A stretch of DNA of 64,000 nucleotides from Holothuria scabra (GCA_037179385.1 CM074195.1:29716222-29780221), one strand, 5' to 3'; shown: positions 23,241-36,289, numbered from the stretch's first letter. Notes: generated from the letters alone by a model not told the origin. A program made the numbers and translations.

Positions 23241-26200
23241 GAGTTGTTACCGTACCATCGATTTTGTTTCATTTGTTTTGTGGGGATTGTAGGCTATGAC
23301 TGTCATGATTGTACATACGTACAAGCGACGAATTTAGCGTGTAGCTAGCTAGCAATTGTGCATTGCAGTAATACAGCTATTCGCTACGCTATTTAATGTC
23401 AATGCCATTGTAACGTACGCCTGTATGAGCACTTCATGAAACTTTAGTCAGTTAAGGAGAATAATTGATGATCAAGGAAAAATTTTAAAAAACGAAAGCT
23501 TTTTCCCTTCTATACTTCTTAAAAAGTATTTATGAATGGGTTCGCCTCGGGTCTCTCAGCCCATATGCGTGAAGTCATAGCCTGTTCGAATCTGATGTAG
23601 AGACATGGGCACCACTGACTTTATTCCTTAATTAAAGGACATTTGCCATGTAAATGTCAATGTCACGCTGAAGAAGATCACTATCTTTATAGTCAGTAGG
23701 GCATACCTCAAAAGAGGCTTTTAAAATGGGATTCCGTGCAACACAAACGGGGATGACCTCAAAATCCGCCCAGTATGTAACGAACACATTCAAGCTACAA
23801 ACAAGCAGATTTTGGTCCAGAGTACCTCGCAATCTTTTCTCACTCACACACCTATTTCTGCAAACACTGACCACTTCCAGGGTCAGGGAAAAAAGGCATA
23901 AACATAAATAGAGGGCGCTATCCAAATTAAAGCGATACACAGAATAATGTACAAAATAGCTCCAGTGTAAACTATGTTTTCATTCTGACCTTTACCTGGC
24001 AGGTCCATGGAACCACTACAAAAGGGTTTTAACAAATTCAGTAGAACTCTGCATGTTGGCCAATGGTCTCCTGGGGTCAGACACCCCTCTTCTTTGCAAA
24101 ATCTGTGTGTAACAAAAGAATCTTGTGTGAAAACTGTGCAATATTTTGTCAAGTCTTTGTTCTGGCATTTGCACATTTATTTTCTTTTTAGATTTTAAGT
24201 TGGTTTCCTCGGGACATGCAAAACCTAAGGTGTCTTGGAGAGGGGTCCTGTGAGAAGCCCCCTCCCAACATTTGTGTATAACATACAACTAGACACCTCA
24301 AGTAAGTGGGGTGCAAATATGATAATTTCATTAAAATATGTTCACTATATGGGTAAACTTATTATTTTTGCTACTGGTAAGGGGTGTTACTGTAAAGGGT
24401 TCGAGGGGGTTAGGGCCCAGAACCCCTCCCCGATTTTGCAAACTGACATAGAATCAGGGGTTCTCATGCAAGGCAGTGCTAATTTTACAGAATGACAACT
24501 TTGCAGAGGAAAATTGCAATATTTTTATGCTCTGATGGGTTTACAGTTACACAGGGAACTTTTCATTTTGTAATTCACCAAAGATTTGTACATGAAAGGG
24601 TTGGGCTACATTCTGTTAAAACACTTTTTTCTTCTAGAAGGAAAGTTTAGATTTAAAGGTTATAGGCACGGAAAGGAACTCAACAAATACTTCTCGCTTT
24701 CTTTCAACTATCAATAAAAAAAAACAGTGTTTTTTTATCATGAGGCAATAATGGAAATTATGGGGTCTACCTGTCTGTACAATAAGTATATATGAGCACG
24801 AGCCCCCCCCCCCCTTCCCACGAACCATGGCTTGTTGCTAGGAAAATGGAAATGTTAGTCTCTTACTAAAACAAAAAGAACTTTAATAGAAACCACAGTT
24901 GACCAACCTTTGTTTTAACATCTTTCCCCCCCCCCCCCCAACTCAAATGCACAATACTTACGTACTGTAATTCCTGCAGTTTTGAAGGGAAGCTCAAAAC
25001 TACTAAAATTCATATTCAAACGAGATGTCCTAGTTTCAGGTTAGTGGGTCAAAGTAGAATCGAATACTAGCACTGTTGAAAACATAGGTGTAAAGGGCAG
25101 AGGGGGGGGGGCTGGGGGCTGCAGCCCTGTTCCTGCTGGGAAATTACCATTTTCAGACAAAACAGTTGTATTTTTCAGGCATGGGTGATTAAAATTTTGG
25201 GCAAAAGCCTAAAAGGGCTCTACCCCCTCCAAATAAAATTGGCCTTATGTGGTGGAAAGTAACGGAGAGAATGTTCTAACAGGTACCAAGGAATGTGGAT
25301 ACATCCCATAAGTCCTTTGTATTGAGGATTTCTGCCCGCAGTCACACACTCTGACAACAGAGTTGCTGTTTAGGCTTCTGCCAAATGCACAAAATAGGCG
25401 TTAGTATATTTCCACTCCGGTTACAATTCTGCAGCTACAACAGGAAAGGGATATTAAAAAGGAATAATGACAGTGTTCTCTACTAGCTGTTTTGTTAGGG
25501 TGACCCACCCGGACAAAATCTGCAGAGGTTTTTAGCCCACGGACAAAAATGTGTCGCCCGGACAAAAAGTTCAGCCACCCAGACAAAAGTTATATAATTG
25601 AAACCTCGAAACAGAGAAAACAGCAATCTCAATGTGGACATTGAGCAATGATAATTACAAATGTTCCTAGTCATCAGAGAAAAGTATAATTACAAGCATC
25701 ACTGATTTTAACCAACATTTTCCAAAGAGAGATCCTCCCTCTCTTTAGACTTCTTGTCAAGATCACTGTTTACCTTCAACCTTTGGAGCACCCGGACATA
25801 ATGTCAACCTGTGGAGATCACTGAATTGTCACTCAACCCTGACAACTCCCTGGTTAGTCAGTATATCAACTTACATCACCACCACACGACTGAAATTTAG
25901 TAAAATACACAATGTAGCATATACTACACTAATCCTCACTCAGTCCCTACACACTAACCTCCATTGTCACTTGCTCCGTGTAGTATTCAGAACGTAGTAT
26001 AATGGAGCATTATCATACTAGTATAGGCACTGATTGAGAGCTAATACTACACAGATAAGACCCCTAGCTTCATTGAAAAGAGGGAGGAGATTGAATTTAA
26101 GGACACACGTTCACATGTAAAATGATGCACTCCTATGTTTTGAAGCCCATGCACAGCAAGCATGCCCGACTTCAATTCTTTAATGACCGCCTGTAACTCT

Positions 26201-27096
26201 GTGTGTTGGTTCAGTTCAAGTTAGCAGTCACTCAATCCGTTATTCACACAGAGCACTTTAAATAATTTAGAAAACCCCAGGAACCACATGAACAATTTTA
26301 AATTCTGAGAATAGGGGCAAGGTGGGCCACCCTGTGAGACAGCGTAGAGCACTGACTTCAAGTATTGCTGCACCATTGTGGGACTACTACGGTCGCCCCA
26401 CAATGCATTGATTGCAAACTCTATGGCTAGGCTAGCATGTTTATTTTCATCCGGCTAGCCGATTAGTTTACAAATTAAAAATTTTATAGAGGAATAGATA
26501 TACATATCTTCGCTAGTCTGATCCTGTGAGAACGTTTCTTCCGCTCAATTTTACCTTTGTCACAAAACCGCCGATAACAATCTCGGTGGTACCCGATGTT
26601 TCGTGCAACGGGTACGTGTGAAAACAACTGGAGGCATTCTTCGACGTTGTCGAAGTCTAAACCAGACTCGTGGCCGTACTGGCGACAATTTCGGCTTCAG
26701 AGCAGTTGAAGTGTTTCCATTGTGCCCCATAACTAACAAACGTTTCCTTAGATGCTTTTGTGAATGTTTTAAAGTTGGTTGTTGCACTGGGAACAATGTG
26801 CATGGCACAAAACTCCGGATTTTCACCGAGTTCAGCGTTTGCAATGGGGGCTGCCTTTTTGTCGTCTGCTTCTTCTGTGTAACTAGGATGCTACTGCCTT
26901 GTCATTGGTCAGTCTCCTCCTCTCCTGATACGTGATTGGCTGGTGCATATTGAACAGTTTTGTCTCATTTTGAGAGCGCCCTCACTTTTTCGTAGATTTT
27001 CTACCACAGTGTATCTATAGGGGTTTCATAGAAATCGTTAATACTTTATGTCACTTCAATTAATTCAGTTTGTTCAGCCATTAATACATTCCTCAT
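23241..27096. other. Unassigned stretch with low-complexity islands
   Basis: Homopolymer C tracts at about 24805-24816 and 24926-24940, a G tract near 25101-25110, and a short tandem repeat at 25506-25588. A 77-codon minus-strand open frame at 26657-26890 (AELGENPEFCAMHIVPSATT) and CCAAT-box-like words near 26900-26940 might mark an exon or promoter but could not be assigned. Confidence 0.35.
25506..25588. repeat. Degenerate tandem repeat of CACCCGGACAAAA
   Basis: CCCGGACAAAA-like cores recur about every 18-29 bp: CACCCGGACAAAAT, CCCACGGACAAAAA, GCCCGGACAAAAAG and CACCCAGACAAAAG. The spacing is irregular and an isolated relative (CACCCGGACATAA) lies near 25790. Confidence 0.6.
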
Positions 27097-27802
27097 TAGG
27101 GATGCACCGGATATCCGGTCCGGCCGGATTATCCGGCCGGATAGTGAAAAAATATCCGGTTCCGGTTCCGGCCGGATTTTTTTTTAAATCCGGCCGGAAC
27201 CGGATTTTTCTGTAAACTTGGGTAGCATTATGTACATGAGTTATAACGAACATGAAAACAGCAGTAACTGTCTCAGAATTAATTTAAAGTTCATCAATCA
27301 TAGCTTATTAGTGCATGTTACAGTATATAACATTTGAACACCTTTATTTAACCCTTAAAAGTGACTGAACCAAACAGGCAACAAAGTTATAAAAGTAACT
27401 GATTTACATGTAACAAATTTGACTTCAAATTCCTCCAACTGTGTGAAATAAACTGAATGGATGAAAAGACCTTTCATGCAATTAAAATAAGTCTACTGCA
27501 GTGCACAGTAGTATTGTACAAAATGGATAATCCATATTACAGTTGTACCTGAGTCACATCATTCGAGGCAGTGTTTTAGTTTAATTGCATTGGGTTGTCA
27601 ACAAATACACACTTAAACACTTCACTTTATGTTACTTTTTAACACTTAATTGCCCATTAAAGTTGTGTAGTACAAGCAGAAAATGTGTTTCATCTTGAAT
27701 TTCAGAAGACATTACTTATTGCAAATTAAAGTTGCCTATGGGGTCAATATTAATGTTTTCCGTCCCTAATAATTAATCACACACAAGTATACACAATATG
27801 AT

Positions 27803-29671
27803 TAGTGTTCGACCGATCATCTGTTAAGTAATCAACATCTAGCCGATTATTCCGTCATCGGTAAATAATCGGCATTGGTAAAATTCTGCCATTCAACCGA
27901 TCATTGCCACCGATTATTTGCAAACTGGAAAAAAGGGGCTAAATATACTTGAAAAAGGGCTCTTAGTTTCATTAAAATCCCTGTAAATACTCAATCCATT
28001 AACTTCCCGCCAAAACAAGATGCATTGATAATCACAAATGTATAAATTTAACCCCTGCCATGGGAATGATTGTTTGATATTTTCCGCTATAACCCGTTTT
28101 TTTTACCTGAAATTAGATGTAGAATTGCATTCAAGGTATATTCCTTGCTGTCTTTCAGAAAGCACCGCATAAGTTGCTGTACAAACTGTTTTGCACAATA
28201 CGCATAGAACAGACTGGCTTACCGCATTTACTCTATTAAACGCCCCCTCTCTAATAAATGCCCCTCCAACTTTTTCGTCACATTATATAAAGTGAAATTG
28301 TTAATTCCAAAGACAATATGGTAAAAGGAAAATGAAATAGTCCTGCCTTGAACCACGAAATCTCCTAAAGTCCCATACTGTATCCTGAAGTAAAAGGCAT
28401 GTTTCTGCAACTAATTTCTGTTGATATCCATCACGCTATCACACACCACGAACCTTTACTGCTTCGTTTGCGGTTCGAAAGTGGTACTGCACATACCGTA
28501 GGTATACAAATATTTGCTAGCCTATCCGAATAGCCTAACATGAAAATCCAAATTCAACACAGGAAAACTGTTTAACAGTGAAATGCTGTGAACGCGTATG
28601 TACTGCTAATGGTACTACTCACGATAACTATTAGGCTATGCAATTACCGTTTGTACGTGCATATAGCCGGCTGGTCAGTATAGTAACGTGAGGCCTTGCT
28701 GTATACTGTTCACAGCATGCATGAATGCATATGCCGCGGGCACTTAAAAAAGTCACTTCTGTGTGTAACGTTACATATCAAGATGTCGGTGAAAGTTGAT
28801 CGCACTTGCAAAGTTCAGAGTGCTGTTCGTGGCTACCATATTTATAGGGAATTAAGTTTGGTTACCGGTCATTGGGGAGGAGCTCACAGCTGATTGTGAA
28901 GCTGACAACCAATTGGACAAATATGCCATATGTAGCAGTTTTTCAGAAGTCACATAAATTTGACTCTAATAAACGCCCCCCTAAACGAAAATTTCACGCC
29001 CGCGGGGCGTTTAATAGAGTAAATACGGTATATAGCCAGCTAGCCGGGCGAGTCTCATGCTAAATTCACGTAGAAATGGCACCACAAACACCTGCCTATG
29101 TGGATTATGTGGGGAACTGACTAACGTGCATTTCAGTTGCAGATTCTTTTTAAACAAGACGTGAGTTTTGGAAGAGAACTGCTTAAAATATCCAGGGATA
29201 TTTATATCTGAAAGGAACCATAAGATACATTAATCGAGTGCAATTGTTTTGCTGCCCAGAACTGCTAAGATTATTATGATTGCTCTACATGAGGTCGGTT
29301 AAGACGGGTGCTCGAGAGTAGCAGCTACAGTACATTAAAGCAACTACAATCCAGTACAGTAAAAGAATGGAAATGTTCCGACATGATTGGGGGATGAAAA
29401 CTAGACAGAGCATGATGTTGGCCTTAGAACTAAATTATCAAAGGGCATACGACATCGACTGCAAACAATTCTGTTGTATTAACAGTTGATTTGGATCTTC
29501 ACTTTTGATTTGAAAGGTTACAGTATACATGATGTGCACGAAGCAAGGGGCGTGTGCTATAGAGACAAACATGTGATTTCCCTTTTTCTCATAATCGGTA
29601 TCAGGCCAATTGTTTAATTAATTAATCGATAATTGAGGATTACCAATTATAGCATAATAGGTCGACCACTA
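27803..29671. mobile_element. Second hAT-type element inserted in the first (level 2)
   Basis: The left end is TAGTGTTCGACCGATCA and the right end, on the opposite strand, TAGTGGTCGACCTATTA. Flanking octamers AATATGAT (27795-27802) and AATATGTT (29672-29679) differ at one base. Subterminal CCGATTAT/ATAATCGG words occur at both ends. No coding capacity. It contains a third element. Confidence 0.8.
28222..29028. mobile_element. Third, innermost TIR element with TA target site (level 3)
   Basis: The left end is CCGCATTTACTCTATTAAAC and the right end (opposite strand) CCGTATTTACTCTATTAAAC, both continuing GCCCC. It is flanked by TA on both sides (28220-28221 and 29029-29030). A second inverted AATAAACGCCCC motif lies just inside the right end. 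TA target sites fit Tc1/mariner-like or similar superfamilies, but without a transposase the family stays open. 807 bp, non-coding. Confidence 0.75.
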
Positions 29672-30434
29672 AATATGTTATCATACGTATACTGTAATAC
29701 GTAATGTCAGAATGTGTGATATACAGTATCTTTGCCAAAAAAGTTATTGATGATAAACGTGCTTCAGTTTTTTGATATCATGGCATGTTTAAATACTAGG
29801 AAAGGTGTATAAAACAATGGTGCTGTACATAGTTAAAAACCGTAACCCTAGAGTCTTTCTACAGTACATATGAGCAGTCCATTCAGTAATCACTATCCAA
29901 GGACTCTCTTTGCCAAGTATTACTGGTCTACATAATTTGTACAATTTTTTTGAACAAGTGGTGATGTACTGCAGTTCAAAAACACAAACTGATATGCAAA
30001 ACAACTTTCAAGATTCCCTCAGGAGTTTTCTCTACAAATACTCACTTAAGGAGGGAAAATACAAAGAGCTCTTACTTGCCCCGCTTTGCAACGGTTTTGC
30101 TGTATTTTGCTTTGCAACGGTTTTGCTGTACTTCTGCAGGAACAGTTTTTCATGCTTTTTTTCTATTATATTGCAATTTTTGGTTAAAAAATTGGTTAAA
30201 TACACTTGTACAACACTTGAAGACAAATTTATAGACATTTCCCATTAGTCCTTCACAAACATTACATTACAAAGCAGTAAACTCCTATCCCAGAGTTTCT
30301 CTACTTTCCTGAATTTCACTTTATTCATCATGCATTGCAAAAATCCGGTTCCGGCCGGATTTCAAGTTGGTTCCGGCAAAATCCGGTTCCGGCCGGATCC
30401 AAAATTTTGGTTCCGGTGCATCCCTATTCCTCAT

Positions 30435-32596
30435 TATGCCTTAGCTCATATAAAGTTAACTTGTCCATACAAAACTCACTGTAGAGCCACCGTACCAGGC
30501 CAGAAAACAACCAGCTAAGGTTCTGTACTAATTCAATAGCAAATTAAAGACAGCGAACTTTTCAGGTTTCCATAGAAATTATGTCACATTGTATCCACTT
30601 TGTTCACTCATAATTTTGTCAATCCATGTCTTAACAACATCTTTCACCGGCCAAAAATATCCGTTGCACACTTTTCCCCACTGTACTTTCTCGGTTAAAA
30701 AAAACCCTTGTAAATTGGTTTCTGCTAAGCAGTGGGTATGTTTATTCATATAATTTGATTCCTCCACTATTGACAAGGGGAATAGATAGTTTCCCACTGA
30801 ATATGAACACTGTACAGAATCCGTTGTTTACAAAAAAAATATCATTGTTTAATTTTATAAACCACATTTTGTTTAAAATGTAGTAACACATTTATTATAC
30901 ATTCAATTCGATTCAATATTAAACCTTTTTGACCAAGGCTAGATATTAAGATTCCACACAAAAAATGGATTCGTCCAAAGCACCAAACTCAGAAAGAGGG
31001 CATGAAAAAGGTTCAAAGTTTCATTTGCAAGCACTTTAGGTTTCCTCCCCTAATACTTTCTTTGGAATCATATTAGTAAAATGATTTTCATTCGATTTCG
31101 TTTCATATAAGAGGTAAATTTTCAATTAAGATACAGATTGTCAAGTAAATTCATACAAAAAGTGGGCGTAACCTTGACTTGTTCATAACCACGGTCGTTT
31201 TAGAATCTAAGCGGAGTTTTCACATAAGCGAAAATGAGACAACTGTTCAATATGACCAAACGATCGTAGTAGATTTAAGATGAAACTTTGGCATTGTTTT
31301 TGCCTCTTTTTTCGTTGCTGCGCACTTTTTGAACTTGGGGAAAAGTCATTTCGTGATGAGAAAACTATAATCTTCCTTTCTGGGGTGTTCCCCAGTAATC
31401 CCCTTTTGTGTTTCACGAAACAGCAGAAAAACGGGTACGCCCGACTGACTATTAGTTGATTTGATTTCCCTAAACATGAAGCAGTCACACAGAGTTAACA
31501 CTCTCAAACTTCCCTTGAATCGGGGGATCGGGGAAGGTGTTACTTTTGTCGGGGATTGTTGGCCTACTTTGCGGCGTATATTTGACTAATTAGTTATATT
31601 TTCGAGGTTTTGACCGAGGTCATATTTGGAAAGATTTTTCTCTTGGATTTGGAACTAATGTCGTAAATAGTTACCCTAAAGTTATATACTAGCTTGAGGA
31701 TATACGGATTGGCTTTAATTGCTCACTGCAACGTTAGACTTTGAGTTTGACACACGTCTTGCTTCAGGCCTACGTTGTTGAAAACAGACTAAACAACTAA
31801 CGTTAGGCTGACAACGTTAGGCCTAGCCTCTCAAAGTAGCGTTACGTTGTTTTCGAATGTGGCTGAGTCAGTAAATAAGCTTGACCCTTTTGAGTGGAAC
31901 TTTATATGGAACTTGACATATTTTCCTCTACTTACGGTGGCTGTCACAATTCCTAAAGTTTTCATTGCAGAGAGAATCCATCACAATCTTGATGACGTTT
32001 GTCGATGCAGTAACTTAGGCTAGGCAGGCTCTTAACTGTTGTGCCGGCTAAGCCTCTTCTTATTATCACATGTGCATTTCCCTTGGCGATTCTGGTGCTA
32101 AATTTCTTTACATAGCTAAAGGTGCACAGAATACTTGACAGAGCCATATGGTATGGAATATGCGAGATGATCTTTTAAGGTTAGTGAGAAATGTTATACT
32201 CGACACGCATTTTTAAACTGCTTTTTCATCGCCCCAGATAGGCTAGATGTTTTGAGTCTGAGGTAGGCCTAGGAAGTCATGTAGTCCTACTTATATGTCT
32301 TTTTCTCATCAACAGTATACCATATCAATTACACGATCGGGGTCTAAGCCTAAGCCTAGGCTAGGCCCTAGGCCTATATGAACTTTGAAACACGTAACAA
32401 GACCTTCGTTTAATATTCTCTGAAATTAAGATTTGAAATCTGATTAGGCCTCCTACCTTATTTATTTGTTTCAGTATACACACAACATTGCAGTCAACCA
32501 AATATACTTACATTTTAAGTTGGGCAGTTATGGAGAAAATTACAGTGGTATGCCTTAACTATTTAAAACGTCAGTCACCATTTTAAAGTTGTTGGA
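30435..32596. other. Unassigned stretch, possibly with a minus-strand terminal exon
   Basis: On the minus strand an acceptor-like T-rich tract ending TACAG (about 30684) is followed by WGKVCNGYFWPVKDVVKTWI and a stop near 30580. I do not recognise this peptide. TAGGCCTA-type words cluster at 31.7-32.4 kb. Nothing else could be supported. Confidence 0.3.
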
Positions 32597-32875
32597 CCCT
32601 GTCAGCAAAATTTGGTCGGCTCGGCAACGGACCGCCGTAGACCACATCGGCGGTCGGCCGGAGAAATGTCCGGTGGCTCGCCGGCGGACCTCCGACGGCA
32701 AAGAAGCTGATCGGCTGAAAAATTTTACCCAGCATACAATTTTGTAAACCACCCGGATGTAGCCAGCGGACCTCCGATGGCCCTCCGGCGGTCCTTCAGT
32801 GGCCAAACGCCAATTCATGGCCGATCAAAAGCCGACAATGGCCGCCAACGGACCGCTGGATTTTGCTGACTGGGG
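32597..32875. mobile_element. GC-rich MITE with CTGTCAGCAAAAT ends
   Basis: About 280 bp. The left end reads CCCTGTCAGCAAAATTT and the right end on the opposite strand CCCCAGTCAGCAAAATCC. The interior is dense in CGGCGG, GGACC and CCGCC words, unlike the AT-rich flanks. No coding capacity. Confidence 0.65.
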
Positions 32876-33190
32876 ACCAGTATGTGTACTATAATAAAAC
32901 TGTTGTTTAAGGTATGTAACCTAAAACTATGTAGTCAAGCCTACATAAACCGTGTCAGTAAAGCTGTGTTATAGTCATGTTGATCAAAAAGTTGCTCTCC
33001 ATACACGCTATGTCTCTACACTGAATTAGAACATGGGTAACTGACCAATCACAAGCCAGCATTCTCAAAAAGTATTTATGAATGTGTCTTATTGCTGTAC
33101 TATGCATGTACCGTATCCCATATATTTAAACCCCTAGTTAAGGACTAACATATGAATGGGATGGCTTTACAAGCCGTCAATCATCAGACT

Positions 33191-33735
33191 TATCTGGGAT
33201 TTGAAATCAGTAACGATCTTTCCTGGACCCCCCATATTTAGCAAATAACCAACAAGGCAAGTAAAATGCTTGGTTTGCTGGAGTATTGTGGAGCCATATG
33301 GGATCCTTGTATTAAAAGTGACAAGATGATGCTTGAAAATGTCCAGCGAAACACAGTTCGTTTTGTTGTTAATAACAACAACTACAGAGAGAACGTCACA
33401 AACATGTTAAAAGATCTCAAATGGGAACCCTTGGAAGTACGACGCCCAAGACTTCGTCTCATTTAGTTTCATAATATTACTTCCAGTAATATTAACATCC
33501 AGCTCCAGAGCGATCCCAACAGGACCACGAGACGTAATCGGGAGGCACAAAAAATCATTACTCCAACATTTAATAATCGGTGTAACCAGTACTCGATGTA
33601 CCCAAGAAGTTCCTGAGAATGGAATCTCCTACCTCCATCTATGCGTGCTTCACCGGACATTTGTTCGTTCGAATCTAGTCCTGCCGATGTCAGCCTCCAG
33701 AATCTTTTTTCTAAGACGCACTTAAAGATTTAGGT
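33191..33735 (+). pseudogene. LINE reverse-transcriptase 3' end, internally deleted
   Basis: The plus strand reads YLGFEISNDLSWTPHI-stop-QITNKASKMLGL, then jumps directly to LEYCGAIWDPCIKSDKMMLE and ENVQRNTVRFVVNNN, the terminal domain of Jockey/CR1-like reverse transcriptases. About 25-30 residues expected between MLGL and LEYC are missing. After a stop at 33464-33466 the tail continues with FHNITSSNINIQLQSDPN to about 33730 (LQNLFSKTHLK). It is defective. Confidence 0.8.
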
Positions 33736-34329
33736 ATATCCACTTTCACACTGACCCGTGCGTGACAACAAGCCTATGGTGCTTGTACAGTATCAAGCAG
33801 AGCAGAGGCAGAAGTACGATTGTTCAACTTTACATACCAGTGTTACACTGTTACAATATCCATGTAAGTTTGGCTACCATGGCGTACGTGGCAGTCGCAC
33901 TTGCACTAACGTCAGTATGACGTTAGTTATTGATCCGAACACTTATATTTGCGGAACTTTTTCAATGAATCATTAGGCCTACTTCTTATTAACATTTTGT
34001 TGTGCCGTATCATTTTGGGTTTTATTTTCCCAAGTTTCAAACGTAAGAAAAGCCTACTAGCCTAAGGGTAACCCGTACTATCACTGTTCCTTAGCTGTAT
34101 ACTACGGCTCTACAAGCATGGGCTGGCAAGCATAACATGAAGCGAGCATAGCATTGCATGTTATTCATATAGCACAAATCATCATGCAGCCTAGGCATAT
34201 TCGAGTCGGTATACGTACGTAGTAGTGGACGAACGCTGTACATGTTAGCCTGTTATGCTAACGGCGATACTGTAATGTCGTATTAGTCTATTGTATTCCT
34301 CCGCCAATGATTCGCCCATGATTTGGCAT

Positions 34330-34611
34330 CTTTGCCTCCTGGTCATTGACAATTAATGGACCGAAAGTTCATAAAGACTGTCGGTTGTTGTTCATTATTT
34401 AGTAGACCTATTGAAAAATGAGTGAAGTGTACCCTGACTTTTCATGGCAGTTTTAAATTCATTGGACTTTAACTGAAGACTATGTAGAGGGTTGATGAAC
34501 GTTCGCTGGGTAGGTAGATATACCTGAGCATGTGCTGGCAGAGTACAGCCTTATTAAACCTTGTGATCTAGCGGAAATTTCAAAACTCTCCAACTTGTCT
34601 TTGTAAAGTCC
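34330..34611 (+). repeat. Dispersed repeat R1, copy 1
   Basis: It aligns by eye with 39506-39768: CTGGTCATTGACAATTAATGG, TAGTAGACCTATTGAAAAA, TGAACGTTCGCTGGGTA, then ACCTTGTGATCTAGCGGAAA and CCAACTTGT. It is moderately diverged and non-coding. Both copies directly follow a GCAT...GCCT/ATTCTGG remnant that resembles the right hairpin of the half-site element. Confidence 0.65.
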
Positions 34612-34779
34612 TGATTGGTACCTTAATAACAGATAGTGTAATTCATGTGGTGGTACTTATTAGCTCAAAAAGTTGAGCTGTTGCCATGGCAATGCGTCTG
34701 AGTAATGCTGTCTGCAAATTCTTTGACTGATCCTTGTCAGAGTTATCAAGGGCTTGGAAGTTATGGTAACACCAAGTAG

Positions 34780-34960
34780 GTCAAAGGTCAGTTGGGGTCA
34801 TGAGAGGTCAAACAGTGAAATCACAAAAAACCTTCAATTCCTTGTAGCTACATTTGCTTGTTTTCAAACTTGACAGGGGTATTTGCGAGGTAATGGTCAT
34901 AAAAGTTGTTCGTGTCAGTGATGGACAGTAAGATGGGGTCACAAGGGGTCATATGGTGAG
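34780..34960 (+). repeat. Isolated, degenerate half-site satellite monomer(s)
   Basis: AGGTCAAAGGTCAGTTGGGG at about 34783 is followed by GAGGTCAAACAG, and about 145 bp later by GATGGGGTCACAAGGGGTCA. This is the arrangement of the larger arrays without terminal modules. Confidence 0.6.
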
Positions 34961-34997
34961 GTTGATACCAAAACTTTCTGGTAAGAGAAATTTCCCT

Positions 34998-35245
34998 GGT
35001 CAAAATTCCAGTTGAAGTGAGTGAAACTGGGTTTAACTGGATCCAGTTAGAACCCAGTTAGAAACCAGTTGAAAACCAGTTAAACCCAGATAATCTAATA
35101 TGGGAATTGGAACAAATTCAACTGGGTTGAATGAAGTCAATCCAGTGAAAGCTGGTAACCCAGTTAAACCCATTTCGTTTAATATGGGATTTGGAACAAG
35201 ACCAGCTGGGTTCAACTGGGTCCCAGTTGAACCCGGCTCAACTGG
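34998..35245. repeat. Self-complementary AACTGGGTT / AACCCAGTT repeat cluster
   Basis: Alternating copies of AACTGG(G)TT and its complement AACC(C)AGTT fill about 250 bp, interleaved with a repeated AATATGGGA.TTGGAACAA word (about 35097 and 35190). The array can fold on itself and looks like an internally repeated MITE. Open frames here are by-products of the period. Confidence 0.7.
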
Positions 35246-35800
35246 TGGAGTCCAGGGGTAAAGCCCCGGTGGGGGTCCAGTGGGCGAAGCCCCCGGAAGA
35301 CCCTGGGTTCTAGCGTGTTTGTGAGGTATTAAAGACGTTATTTAAGCGTAATTTTATTGACTTAACACGGGTCTACGGTTACCTCCAGAGTAACTTTCAA
35401 GTAAGACTGTTGGTAAAAAACCACTGGTTCAACTATCAAGAGCAGATCCGGCTGACACCTTAAAAAAGGGGTAGATGATCTATAGAAAGAAAGTTGATGG
35501 GCACTTCAATGTTAGTCTTAGTGGGAATCCAGGGGCGAAGCCCCTGGAAGCTCCTGGGTCTTTAGCGTGTTTGTAAGGTTTTTAAGTTTTTTAAAAGGGT
35601 TGTTTTTACACTGGCCTAAAATATTACTTACAGGGCAATTTCAGTCGAGTAAGGTTTTATTTTTGATAACAGCAAAAACGTTAGTGAAACTACACTCAAG
35701 AGCGTATCATGCTGACAATTTGAGGAAGGTGAGCTGCACCGTGAATAAAAAGAGAAGGAAAGGCAGTTGATGGGCAATTAGATGTGATCCTCTGAAGGAA
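35246..35800. repeat. Diverged ~270-bp tandem repeat with CCAGGGGCGAAGCCCCTGG palindrome
   Basis: TCCAGTGGGCGAAGCCCCCG near 35266 and TCCAGGGGCGAAGCCCCTGG near 35525 are each followed by TAGCGTGTTTGT.AGGT. AGTTGATGGGCA recurs at about 35492 and 35765 (273 bp). The second palindrome forms an 8-bp stem with a GAA loop. Confidence 0.6.
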
Positions 35801-36289
35801 ATTTGAATGTAGGCTAAATCCTGCTTGAAGGGTTACCTGAGCTGTGCGCCACATCCAATTGACGTAGTCGGAAGTGTGAAGAAAATTTTGAAAAAAAAAA
35901 ACGTAACCCCTCAAACAGTCGGAAATGGCATTTTCAAGGTTTTTTGCGATTTTTTATTGGCAAAACATGAAAATTTACTGCCTTTTCTTTTCAACAGAGG
36001 AACCGAATCCTAAAAAATTCATAGTGACACTCTGACTACTTTTTGAAAATCTCAAATCTCAGTTGGGGGGGGGGGGACGGCACACGATTATGGGGGGGGG
36101 GGGCACGTGCCTTCGGCCCCCCTTCTCTCCCTATACCCCCTCAAGAGCGTTACACCCTGGAGCACACCAGGGACCCATAAGAAGACCCCTGGACCCCTGG
36201 TCGCAGCGTTTCTCGAGCGCCTGAAAACGGTCCACTTAAAGTAAGCTTTGCATGATTCCTATTATTCATTTCTGGAACTTGGCACCTTT

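Larger units (their letters stand above)
27097..30426. mobile_element. Outer hAT-type non-autonomous transposon (level 1 of a nest)
   Basis: Ends are perfect 14-bp inverted repeats TAGGGATGCACCGG / CCGGTGCATCCCTA, flanked by the identical octamer TTCCTCAT at 27089-27096 and 30427-30434. An 8-bp target duplication with a TAGGGATGCA-type end points to the hAT superfamily. Subterminal regions are packed with TCCGGCCGGA palindromes. The 3.3-kb interior has no transposase and is interrupted by a second transposon. Confidence 0.88.
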
